DNA from: Rhizopus sp. PT2906
Lineage: Eukaryota; Mucoromycota; Mucoromycetes; Mucorales; Rhizopodaceae
Direction: 5' to 3'
Length of the DNA: 36,060 bases
Assembly: GCA_025529335.1 (NCBI GenBank)
Contig: JAMYHX010000447.1
Location: 1 to 36,060 of the forward strand
Below are positions 8,105-18,413 of the stretch, piece by piece (position 1 is the first letter of the stretch; each line of letters begins with the position of its first letter). The translations under genes and the position numbers were made by a program. The notes under the pieces are model-generated. The model saw only the letters and a program-made list of their open reading frames with translations. It did not search any database and was not told the origin of the DNA.

Positions 8105-11100
8105 TTATTTACTGTTAGGTAAAGCAAATGAAAATATCTTGTCAGGCTTATGAGATCCAGAAGAACTCTTTCTTTGATGACCGGTGTGTGTCAAGCTACT
8201 GGTTAACATGCCAAATAAGCTCATGTTCGTATGCCACACACGCACGCTTTGATCAAACAATGAACAAGTTGCGACCAACTTTGCATCAGGGGAAAAGGCC
8301 AGTGCAACAACGGGTCCTGTATGACTTTCTAATACTACTGAGCGAGTCGTCGTACGGATATCATACACTACGGAGGCCCCTTCTAGTGTTCCGACTGCGA
8401 GTTTTTGGGCACTACTACTAAAATCTACGGATGGATACCTATCACAAAGAGGATGCATTTAATAAACCATGAAGGAAAATCAGTTTGTATATTACGTTTT
8501 CACCAAGTCATGAAGGACAGATGTTGCAGATTGTACCATAACTTCCCGCATATGAGGAACATTAGGGTCCAATGTTTTGATGACAGCCTCAACCACATTA
8601 TGGACGTGCGAGTACAAAAGAATAGGCTCCTATAAGGTAGGTTAATAACAATACCACAGTCATGTAATAATCTAACCTTTTTGATGAATATTCCAATAAT
8701 CTTTAAGCAGCGTAAACGATCTTCAAGTGACTTTGCGTGTGCTGTATCAAACGTTAATGTGCTTATTACCAAAGGCATATTGGTGATAGATATCTGGAAT
8801 ATAGCCGCTTTTGCGCCACGACTAATAAGTGCCATCATTGGTTGAGAATTTGTAGCATACATAAAGAGTGTTCGTAAGACCTCGGCTGCATTAATATAGT
8901 TTTCCCATGTCTTGAATCCTTGACTAAGTAGTTCCATGGATGATAATGTTCGCGCCATAGACCCTGTCGATAAAGTGTTGTTTTCGCTATTGTTCGTATC
9001 TAAATCGACATCTGATAAAAGAATTGTAAGGCTTAAAGCAGTTGACTTGCGTACACGCGGATCAAGAGTCTGTGGTTGATCACAGCCCATGATGCCTAAA
9101 ATAATCGATGCTCGAGCCATCATTTGTGGATTGCTATTCTCAGAAGATGTAGGCACTATGAATGAAATACTATTAGTACACAGCCTTTAATTATATCCTT
9201 CCTTTTTTTGTTGTTCTTTACAGAATGATTCCCAATAGTCAATGAGCGAATTTATATCATCTTGTGATAATCCAGTAACAGCACTTGAAAATAACGACCT
9301 CGCTATTTCTTCTGTCAGTTCATTTTTCTTTCTTTCTGTTATTATTATTATTATTACCTGATGAATCATGCCAGTACTTGCTTAATAGTGATAGCGAAGG
9401 AAAGCAATATCGCTCACCAATGACTAATGGCAAAGACATTGCATATCCAGTAATTAAATCGGCACTCCTACTTTCTTGACCAGCCATAGAAATGACTACC
9501 TTTGCGAGCAGACTAATAGAGAGTAAGCGGATTGCGGTCACAGAAGGGGATATTGTCCAAGCTTCTCTCTCGTGTTTTAAAGGTGCAATGATGGATAGGT
9601 TTCCGTTTGTTCTATAAACAAAGTCAGATATATACATCAATCTTTTAGTTATTCAATTACCCTTTAATACCATAGCTTATATTCTGGTTCACCTGCTTGG
9701 ACAAATTTAATGTTTGATTACAGAGTAGTTCAAAAGCCTCATTTATATTCCATGAAGCAATGATGGATATGATTGCTGTCATTAACTCGATCTTTTTCTC
9801 TTTTAGTTCCTCCTCATGTTTAGGTTGTTGACCATCGTGAATATCCAAAGGATCATCTTTATCAGGTCTGAAGGAAAGAATATCCGGAACAACTGCATCA
9901 AATGCTGAAGAAGAAGTAGAAACTGATGCTTTCAAGACTGGATGGATCTGGTTATTTTGTTCGTGCATATTAAGTATAGATAGACGGGCATAGATGTCAT
10001 GCACTAATCGACGAATACTAAAAATGAATACTTGTGCAAAGTTATTGGGCACTTGTGCATCTATTACAAGTATATAAGTAAGCAATCATTCTTTTTGCTT
10101 TCTTCCTTACTGCAATCATCGGTTACAATAGATTTAATCTGTACTGTATGCTTTGCATGATTGGAAATTGAAGCAGCCTTTGACATGTTTATATGGTTGA
10201 TTGGCCATCTACTGTCTTCCATAACATCTGTCTTGCTTTTACCATAAAGTATACGATCTAAATGTGCAGTTTGCATCTATATATAAAAATAATATAAATC
10301 ATTTAGCTGCTATCAACAGATCACACCCTACCTGCCACACATATGCACTATCATCACTATATCCAAGTACTACATAATCTTCCGCTGTTCTCCATTGAAT
10401 AGCAGTTAATGGGTGCGGATGACCAGGGAATATAAACAAGCTAATACGTCATGATTAAACTTGGTTTATTCTAGTACTCATAAATAGAATGTGATAAAAG
10501 GCACTTACCATGTCATTGAATCAACCGAAATGAGTGCAACCGAGTTGTCTTGCGCAACAGAAGCTATACATCCTCTCACTCGTATGTCCTTTTGCTCGAC
10601 TGGTTCAATAAAGAATATGACAGGTGTAGAATGAACAGCACAAGATGCAACAAATTTACCATCGCTTATAATAATAATAATAATAATAAATACATGAAAT
10701 AAAGATCATATTTTCACGCTTACTTTAGATTCCAAATTTTTACAACGCCATCAAGACCACCAGAGAGAAGATATTGCTGACCAGAGACTTGATGCTCTGG
10801 AACAATCATACAGGTAATGGCGCTTTGATGAGTCTTTTTAAAGACTCGCACATCATCTCGTTTGCCCAAGTGATTAGAAACATCGTTTAGATGTAGAAGG
10901 GCTAGCGATAGTGGTACAACGCAGATTTTTCCAGTGTCTAAAAGCATATAAAGTAAGCAACAACATATCATCCTGCGTGTAGTTATATTACCATAACCAA
11001 TCGCTAAATGATTTGTGTTTACAGGTTCAGTCACAGTGATACGCCCAAAGTTTGGATCCACTTCATCCTTTATTGGCCATATTTCTTTAAATGATGTGTT

Positions 11101-12661
11101 TATAGCATACGTCGTGTGTCCTTCTTGCTGTCGATCTATTGGTAAAGGGAGAATCTTGAATCCTGACTCATTAGGGTGATTGCAAACAATAAATGCGTAA
11201 AGTTCATCATCATTGACATATACAGATATCTTTATGGATTCCGAATAAATATCACCTAAAGAGCGAAGAGAGGGGGGGGGTTTCTTTTAGTAAATCATAC
11301 AACCTTTTTTTTTTCTTGCTTCATTACTTTTCTTATCCATCCGGTATGTATGAACTAATACAGCACTTTTATAATAAATTAGAAAGAATTATTGTATTTA
11401 TGAGATGTTAAAAGCCTACTTATATTTACAACTATCTGTTGCTGATTCCTTGAGTTTGTAGTTGAATATGTCGCCGTGCTAGAGAATATATATAAGTGCT
11501 TCTGCGTTATTGCAAAGGTTGTATCTACCTTTGTCCAAACAACCAGCTGATCTTTTGAATAAAAACCTCCGCCTGCCCAGCATGTCTCTGATTCAGCAGG
11601 AATAATGAACTGAGGCACAAACTCATTATCATATGATGCTATGATCTAAATCAACGTTAGCCAGATACATACTGGGGCATAACAATATGTGTACCAGAAT
11701 GTTCTTGTTTGTTAGAACCATAAACAATCTGGGCAAAAATTTGTTTTTAACAACATCAAAGGCAGGAGAACAGGTTGTATCATCCAGTATTTTGGCAGAT
11801 ACAGCTTGATTTTTATACAAGGCATGCTTACTGGTATCGAAATCCCAGATTTCTAAAACACCCTCCATTGTCACTGTCATCAATTGAGACTTGCCTGTAT
11901 CTAGTTTGGTATATCAGCCATCCCTTTGCTCTCTCTCTCTCTCTCTTTGTTTGAGCTTACTTGGATCATCCAAATCAACACAGGTTACCCAATTTGAATG
12001 ACCGCCCCATACTCGAACAATCTAAAAGAGTTTCAAAAGAGTGTTCTCCAAAGAACATCCTCAATTTACCTCGAGTGTTGCTGAGTTGAGTATGGATATC
12101 TCATTTGCTTGACCACAGCAAAATATGTCCTGGTTTAAGAACTGAAAAAGAAGATGCTTAATAATAGCCACTACCTCTCCTTTAGCTTTACCTGAGGAAA
12201 TACTTTAAGAGCACATGGAATGCCGAAAAACCCGTTTGGATTGACAACTTGACATCTTCCGTCTGCTGCATTCCAACGTATGATTTCTCTTTTTCATAAA
12301 TTAACAAAGTAATGTAGTATAGACAGAGATCGCTGTTTTACCCGTCATCAGATGCACTAATAAGAACGTCTTCTGCTTTTGAATCTACTTTTGTATTTAA
12401 AATGCATAGAGCGACAATTGGCTTTTTATGACCAACTAGAAGTAGTTTATACTATTTTCTATAATGTTGGTATAGTTGAAAAATAAATGTATACACATCT
12501 TGTTTCATTACTTGTAAAGAGTTATCCTTTATAGTATAAACCCATATATGACCGTCTCTCTGTCCAGCATAGATATTCGGATGGCTGTAGGCGATACAAG
12601 TAATATTTGGGTTCGAAAAGCCATGCCACACTACTAAAGGTAATGAAACTGAAGAAGTCAT
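8105..12661 (-). CDS. WDR7/rabconnectin-3 beta-like WD40 protein
   Basis: A 20-exon gene on the minus strand, 1177 aa. Exons: 12661-12512, 12451-12342, 12288-12192, 12141-12070, 12021-11961, 11900-11695, 11645-11529, 11478-11420, 11365-11304, 11255-10992, 10937-10724, 10664-10509, 10440-10332, 10276-10111, 10060-9661, 9611-9358, 9311-9222, 9155-8677, 8629-8496 and 8438-8105. N-terminal and central WD repeats include GQRDGHIWVY, LSGGLDGVVKIWNLK and GYSDDSAYVWQ. A long helical region follows, then a final WD pair (LAVGTLEGASVVYDIR, AFSPDAKLVATCSLFDQSVRVW). This order (WD block, helical middle, two C-terminal WD repeats) matches animal WDR7, which with DMXL proteins regulates V-ATPase assembly and Rab3 traffic. 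It is shorter than human WDR7 (~1490 aa), mainly in the linkers. The acceptor of exon 6 could be 11894 instead, six bases later. Confidence 0.85.
9341..9357. repeat. (ATT)n microsatellite forming a WDR7 splice donor
   Basis: On the minus strand intron 16 begins GTAATAATAATAATAATA directly after exon 16 (ends 9358), so the microsatellite supplies the donor site itself. Confidence 0.65.
10666..10690. repeat. (ATT)n microsatellite at a WDR7 splice acceptor
   Basis: On the minus strand the ATT run ends ATTATAAG directly before exon 12 (10664), so the repeat occupies the place of the polypyrimidine tract. Confidence 0.65.
11272..11280. repeat. G9 homopolymer in a WDR7 intron
   Basis: Nine G on the plus strand (C9 in the transcript) lie in the polypyrimidine tract of the intron before exon 10. 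It is unusual in this AT-rich DNA and resembles the G10 tract at 18402. Confidence 0.85.
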
Positions 12662-13425
12662 GGGCTGATAAAAGAAGAAAAAGAGAGAGAGAGAGAGAGT
12701 AGTATGGCAGTCAATCGAGGTTCAAAAAAGAAATTTCCATTTTAGTATAGCTGTGTGCTAGGTGTAGCAGTTCCCTTCTTTCCTCAATTTACAAAAGGTA
12801 ACTCATACCATAAAAAAATACAATACTACATCAGGCCTGTATGCTTAAAGTGTAGGGTACTTTGTACGGTATACATGTGTGGCATAGGTACATTTACCTT
12901 TCATTTTACTCTCCCAAGCTTAATCCTATCAAGGAAATTTTAGTCTATAGGTCAAACATGACCAAGTTCAGAATACTGAAGATGTAGTTACTAGAATATG
13001 GTATTATTTTATATGAGTGCCTTTGAACATTTATGAAGCACTTAGTATACTGTATTTTTATTAATTATTGACATTAATTTTATAAAATGTTGTCATAAAA
13101 TAAAAAAATTATTTGCGTAAAAAGACGACAAAGAAAAATATGTTTGAATAAAACGACATCATGTCAAAAGAGAGAGAGAGAGAGAGTCAATTTCAACTCC
13201 AAGGCAGCCCACCTGTTAATATTACGAAAATATTCTTGGCGACGACGAATTTACATTTCATGCAACATGAATTTTGTTCTCATCATGGGTGTATTTATTT
13301 TCGATCACAGGCGAATTTACTTTCCGAAAAGAGTGTATATCTCTAAAGTTTGAACGTTTTTTAGCATTAATGAAAACATAATAAAATTTGTTAAAAACGA
13401 AACAGAAAAAACCTCTTTCTTCTCG
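12662..13425. other. Intergenic region with GA microsatellites
   Basis: No convincing gene is present. (GA)n runs occur at 12682-12699 and 13170-13186. The first lies 21 bp upstream of the WDR7 ATG (a CT tract in that orientation) and is probably 5' UTR or promoter. The short plus-strand ORFs have no family features. Confidence 0.6.
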
Positions 13426-14665
13426 TCAATCCAGCACTTGTAGCTCTCTTATGCTAGTCTCGAGCCTCTTCATGCTTTCAAATTCGTCTGTTGTAATTTT
13501 TCTTTCTCTCTTGATCTTGTCAAACACACGTGCCACTTGCGTTAAGCACATGAGAGAACGCCGAGTGACCAAGGTCTCCAAAGTGTTTACTGACTTTGGA
13601 ATTTGAATATTGATCAACTCGGCCATAACGTACATACCATGGAATGCAAGCTCAGTGGTATAAAATGCTACGCTATGGCATATATTTATAAAATATGAAT
13701 ACTAGTACTTCTTTGTTTAAAATCAACCACACCTTTTGACTGAAAAGCGAAGGACGATTTACAGCCATCTTTGTTGATGGCATTTCTGCTAAAGCAGCTT
13801 AATCGGCACAGGTCCCAAGCAAAAACGCAGTAGGTTTCTGTGGCCTCTGAAATCTTTACTTCACCATAGCCAAGTTTTCTTTGCCATTGCGATTGGATCA
13901 TGATGGAAACTGTACCATCTGGTCTTTCAGGTTCCTCCCGGCAGTCTTTCTGGTTTATCCTATTGTACTCGATTAACAAAACTATACCTTTTCTATTCGT
14001 GATAATATCACCTTTTACCATCTAAGATGGACTCTTTCTTCTATACTGCTCAGGAGTGAGTTCAGCACAGGATCAACCCAAGTGTTCCAGACTTCTGTTT
14101 CACTGGAGCATCGTTCAATTGGTTCTCTTAGTAGCAACTTTTCCATTCTGCAAAGGTTTAAAAAATATGGATATAAGTATATCACATCTTGTATAAAGTA
14201 TTTACTTACAGTCTTCGGATGTTGTTGACTACACTGGTTTTTATACTCCCTATCTGGGGTGTCAAGCTGCAGCTTAGAGATATCCCCTCCAGTTAGAAGC
14301 CCTAAAAATAAAAAATTAACGGTAAATTACCCATTTCAAATAAATAAACAACAAATCCAAGTGTGCTTTTACCTCTATAATGACTTGAATTGCGTCAATC
14401 TCTGTAACAGTAAATATAAGACAACTAGCGGTCCAAATTTCAATTTGTGATCTGTGCATCGTGCTTAACAGCCTTGCGCCAAACACGTCCAGCGGCGCTT
14501 CATTATTTTGATACGGCTTCAATAGTAAAATGTGCTAAAATGACTATTTTTATAGCTTAGTATGTGTCCTTAAGTTTGTAGATATATCCTATTTACATTA
14601 GTTCGAACAAGCTCTGTTCTATAGCCAAAGTGTCCTTGGCATTATCAACAACACTATTGTATTTG
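13426..14665 (-). CDS. Mucorales-type hypothetical protein with PD-(D/E)XK-like motif (possible pseudogene)
   Basis: Exons readable on the minus strand: 14534-14373 (KPYQNNEAPLDVFG...), 14286-14210, 14147-14019 (SSETEVWNTWVDPVL), 13959 to about 13735 (ERPDGTVSI...KLGYGEVKISE...) and about 13700-13426 (GMYVMAELINIQIPKS...). An upstream block near 14660-14595 (NAKDTLAIEQSLFEL) probably belongs too, but its splice to the next exon is unclear. I associate the succession ETxVW, HxRW, RPD, W-x5-YGEVK, a Cys/Phe-rich helix and MxEL with a family found repeatedly in Mucorales and, as far as I know, of unassigned function. The Asp of RPD and the Glu/Lys of GEVK have the spacing of a PD-(D/E)XK nuclease core, which is inference. 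Near 13730-13690 the frame changes with no acceptable intron (the best fit is only 29 nt), so this copy may be frameshifted. Confidence 0.55.
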
Positions 14666-14789
14666 TAAAAAAAAAATAAGTCGGCTACTAGCAAAGTAAA
14701 TTCTTCTTTAGAAAGAAGGGATGTAAAATAAAACAAGGTTTAAAGGGGGGTTTTTATAGGGAATGAGTCTATGACTGCTACTGATGTTG

Positions 14790-15070
14790 ACATTGTAAAC
14801 ATTCAATTTTGTGCAGACATAGTGCTTGTAAATCTGGATGGTGCATAGATGGTATGGGTTATGATATATACAATGAAGAGAGTTTAGTTATGGAATCGTT
14901 CACTGAACAAAACAAAGAAAACCTCAAGCACATACAAGTGATGGCACATTGAAACTGATGCATGGCTGCTTCCAATAAAATATTAACGCGAAGAAAGCCG
15001 TTAAATACAGGAGGGAGATAACAAGTCAAGAAATTGCGTTTGAAAGCAAATACACACGCATAACTCAAGC
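14790..15070 (+). pseudogene. Fragment of a Cys-rich repeated ORF
   Basis: A plus-strand frame reads a Cys/His cluster (CKHSILCRHSACKSGWC) followed by IDGMGYDIYNEESLVMESF and stops after KHIQVMAH. A second frame then gives KILTRRKPLNTGGR and another stop. The conserved-looking GMGYDIYNEE block and the basic RRKPLN-x-GGR block in adjacent frames suggest one decayed coding sequence, probably lineage-specific or transposon-derived. No start, intron structure or named family can be assigned. Confidence 0.35.
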
Positions 15071-15129
15071 CGACATTTATTACAAGATGAATTAAAGCTA
15101 AAGCTTTGAAGCCAGTTTTCAACTTTACA

Positions 15130-16558
15130 ATGGCTCATTACAAAATCAACTTGTAATACAGTTGGCTTTGATAAAAGTCGTCAAGACAAAAAAAAAAAAC
15201 GAAGGTAACTTGCTCTGTTTTGTAATAGAATATAGTATATTATTGTATTTATTATGTTTGGCAAACTAAAGTAGAGAGCATTTGTCAAAATTGAGAAAGC
15301 TGTCAGACGAAATAGTAACCACAACATCTTCATACTGAGGAGTGATGCAATGTTTGTATTTGTTTAAAATCTCTTTATTAGAGAGAACAAACAATAAGAA
15401 TAAAATCTCGTTAAATGACCAAGAGTGACTTACTGCTCTCCTTCTGTATTAATATATTCAATCCTCCCATCTCTTTGGCAGTAGGAGCAGGACAAAAATC
15501 AACTCATGTTCATTCACCATCTTCCACCTTTTTAGCAGTAGGGACAGGAGCCACAAGTGAGACACCACTTTAGCAGCAGGGAACGAGTGTCAAAGTTTTC
15601 ATAAATAGTAAAGAAAGAAAAAATATTGATCAATAATGATATTTATGATCTTAATTTAACCCAATGTTGTCAGAAAACCTCTTTGATGCATTAAAACATA
15701 ATATTAACACATTCATATAACGCGACATATGCTCATGGGTCATGATTGCTTTGTATATAAATGACGATGTAATAAGAAACTCTCTTTCGTCTTATTTGTA
15801 ATAAAAAAAACCCCTTCATCAACATATATCTTGTTTCTTATTCGAGACATATCACATCAAGAAAGAAATCTGATGGAGGATCTGACAACCGTGACTTTTC
15901 GGAGTCAATTCTAATGCATGTCTTGTTTTAAACAGCTATTGCTCTCAATAAATTCACTTTAATCTATATAGGATGTATAGTTACTTAAAGTTTCGAGTAG
16001 GAATAATATAATGTAGAATAGACTATCTTAAAACTAAAAGACAAGTGTAACAGAATAAAGGAAGGGGAAAGCAAAATGAGCTCAAACTTTATTTCTGTTA
16101 CTTCTTTTGCCCCACATTTTATTTTTTTTTATTAACAATAAATTTTTTTTTTTCCTTTTGGCGGATTTTACCGATCAACACACTTTATGGAAAGCATATT
16201 GAATGACCTTTCTTCTGTTTATTGATAATCTATTTTTTAAAAAACGGGTCATGTCTATGACATCATCAATAAAGATTACAAGGACTATAAACTCATTTAG
16301 TTAAACCCTCTCGCATTTTTTTTTTATGTTGCGGGAAACGTCGGATGAGGTTCTTGACATCACAAAGAATGATTCGCGCAAAGACTAAATTGAATTCAAC
16401 ATCCGTACGAAAGAAAACCTTCTCCCGAAAAAATAATTTCCCTTCCGCTGTTACCCGGTTATAATACTTAGCCTTGGATTAAAAAAATTTATTTTCTCCC
16501 TCCTCTTGACTCCACTATCAACCACCTCCCTTTTCTCTCTTTTGTGTCTTATTCAGTC
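15130..16558. other. Long intergenic region upstream of KGD2
   Basis: No gene recognised. It holds a small set of imperfect repeats around TTAGCAGTAGGGACAGGA (near 15476, 15534 and 15570) and long A/T runs. The last ~70 bp before the KGD2 ATG (16494-16558) are strongly pyrimidine-rich (TCTCCCTCC...CTTTTCTCTC), as is common upstream of well-expressed fungal housekeeping genes. Confidence 0.5.
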
Positions 16559-18264
16559 ATGCAGTATTCTCGCGTTGCTCTTAGACTATCTCGTGTTTCT
16601 CTCTCAAAAAACGTAATTGCTACTACTGCAGTGCGTCATGTTCAAAGAAACTTGCACGTTCAAACCGCTGCTTCTTTATATACAGTTGGTTATGACCGCT
16701 TAAAGTAAAGCTTTTCTATACTTTATATACACATGTACTAATTATTATTATAGACAAAACAGTAACTTACAAAACGGCACCATCAAGAACCAAATTAGAA
16801 CATACGGTATGCAATTGACCTTGTATTATGACAGTAATATACTTATTCTCGATATTTTGTATACATTATAGCCGACAAAGTAATCAAGGTTCCTCAAATG
16901 GCAGAATCTATCTCAGAAGGAACTCTTAAGCAATGGGTTAAGCGTAAGTATCGAGATTATGTATTAACAACGTGTGTGTGTGTGTGAGACCGTGTGCTTA
17001 TACATTTCCTAATTAGAGGTCGGTGATTTCGTTCGTCAAGATGAAGAAGTTGCCACCATTGAAACCGACAAGATCGACGTCACAGTCAACTCCCCTGCAT
17101 CAGGTACTATTGTCGAAGTATACGCTAACGAGGAAGACACTGTTGCTGTCGGTGCTGACTTCTTCAAGTTGGAACTTGGAGATGCACCAAAGGAAGGTTC
17201 GTGGGAAATTAAGTCAGTTATCACACGTCAAGTGATACTCATGCTTTAACCATGTAGGTGCTGCTCCTGCAAAGAAAGAAGAACCCAAGAAGGAAGAAGT
17301 GAAGCAAGAAGAAGTGAAGCAGGAAGAAGTCAAGAAGGAAGAACCTAAGCAAGAGGCTCCTAAAAAGGAAGAACCCAAGCCTGCTGCCCCTGCTCCCAAG
17401 CCCGCCAAGAGCGAAGCCCCCAAGCCTGCTTCTGCTGTTGGCGAAAAGGTCTTTGGTAACCGTAATGAAACTCGTGTAAAGATGAACCGTATGCGTCTTA
17501 GAATTGCCGAAAGATTGAAGCAATCTCAAGAAACAGCTGCTTCCTTGACTACATTCAACGAAATCGACATGACCAACTTGATCAGTCTTCGTGCTGACTA
17601 CAAGGATGCTGTCTTGAAGAAGCACGGTGTCAAATTCGGTTTCATGTCTGCCTTTGTGAAAGCCGCTGCTGTTGCTTTGCAAGAAATTCCTGCTGTCAAT
17701 GCCTCCATTGACGGTAACGAAATCGTCTACCACGACTATGTTGATATGAGTGTCGCTGTTTCTACCCCCAAGGGTTTGGTCACTCCTGTGTTGAGAAACG
17801 TTGAAGACATGAACTATCTTGATGTTGAAAGGAGCATTGCTGAACTCAGTAAAAAGGTAATTCTTGCTTTTTGTTGAAGGAAAACATAAGTCCTAATATG
17901 CCATCACTAGGCTCGTGACAACAAGATCACCATTGAAGATATGGCCGGAGGTACATTCACAATTTCCAACGGTGGTGTGTTTGGTTCTTTGATGGGTACT
18001 CCTATCATCAACTTGCCTCAAACTGCCATTTTGGGTATGCACGCTATTAAGGAAAGACCCGTTAATGTTAACGGAAAGGTAAAAGGATAAAAGAACACGA
18101 GTATGACAAGATGACTCATGTCAAAATAGGTTGAAATCCGTCCTATGATGTATGTTGCTCTTACTTATGACCACAGACTTATCGATGGTCGTGAAGCCGT
18201 TACATTCTTGGTTAGAGTTAAGGAACTCGTTGAAGATCCTAGAAGACTTCTTTTGAACATTTAA
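16559..18264 (+). CDS. KGD2: Dihydrolipoyllysine succinyltransferase, E2 of 2-oxoglutarate dehydrogenase
   Basis: Mitochondrial TCA-cycle enzyme that transfers succinyl from the lipoyl arm to CoA. Seven exons: 16559-16704, 16754-16806, 16872-16943, 17017-17196, 17258-17856, 17911-18078 and 18130-18264, giving 450 aa. The N-terminal ~66 residues are Arg/Ser/Ala-rich with few acids, a mitochondrial presequence. The lipoyl domain (about 67-145) has lipoyl Lys109 in ETDKID. A Lys/Glu/Pro/Ala-rich linker (about 152-205) follows. There is no peripheral-subunit-binding domain, as usual for this E2. The catalytic domain carries TFNEIDM and DHRLIDGREA (His421, Asp425 of HxxxDG). The large minus-strand ORFs opposite the repetitive linker and core are shadows. 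An AATAAA lies at 18326. Confidence 0.96.
16972..16986. repeat. (GT)n dinucleotide run in a KGD2 intron
   Basis: A GT run of about seven units lies inside the intron between exons 3 and 4 (16944-17016). Confidence 0.7.
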
Positions 18265-18325
18265 AACACCCAATTCAATATCAATCATTTGCATCTATAC
18301 TATAATTAATGAGACAAAAAGAATC

Positions 18326-18331
18326 AATAAA
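18326..18331 (+). terminator. AATAAA poly(A)-like signal of KGD2
   Basis: AATAAATAAA lies about 60 nt past the KGD2 stop, in the 149-bp gap to the convergent chitinase gene. Inferred from position. Confidence 0.4.
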
Positions 18332-18401
18332 TAAATCTTGTAAAAAAACCGAGAATAGCGATTAAGTAATAAATATCGTTTTTATTTAAAGAGAAAGAAG
18401 A

Positions 18402-18411
18402 GGGGGGGGGG
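18402..18411. repeat. G10 homopolymer next to the chitinase stop
   Basis: Ten G on the plus strand end two bases before the chitinase stop codon (18414-18416), so the mRNA has a C10 run at the start of its 3' UTR. The flank (AAGAAGAGGG) resembles that of the G9 tract at 11272. Confidence 0.85.
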
Positions 18412-18413
18412 TA

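Noticed and set aside
14859..15122. 87-codon minus-strand ORF
   Set aside because: It is antisense to the Cys-rich relic, whose conserved-looking blocks lie on the plus strand.
17214..17733. Long antisense ORFs opposite KGD2 (Ser/Phe/Leu-rich)
   Set aside because: They are shadows of the Lys/Glu/Pro/Ala-rich linker and catalytic core; low-complexity composition comes from the codon bias of the sense strand.
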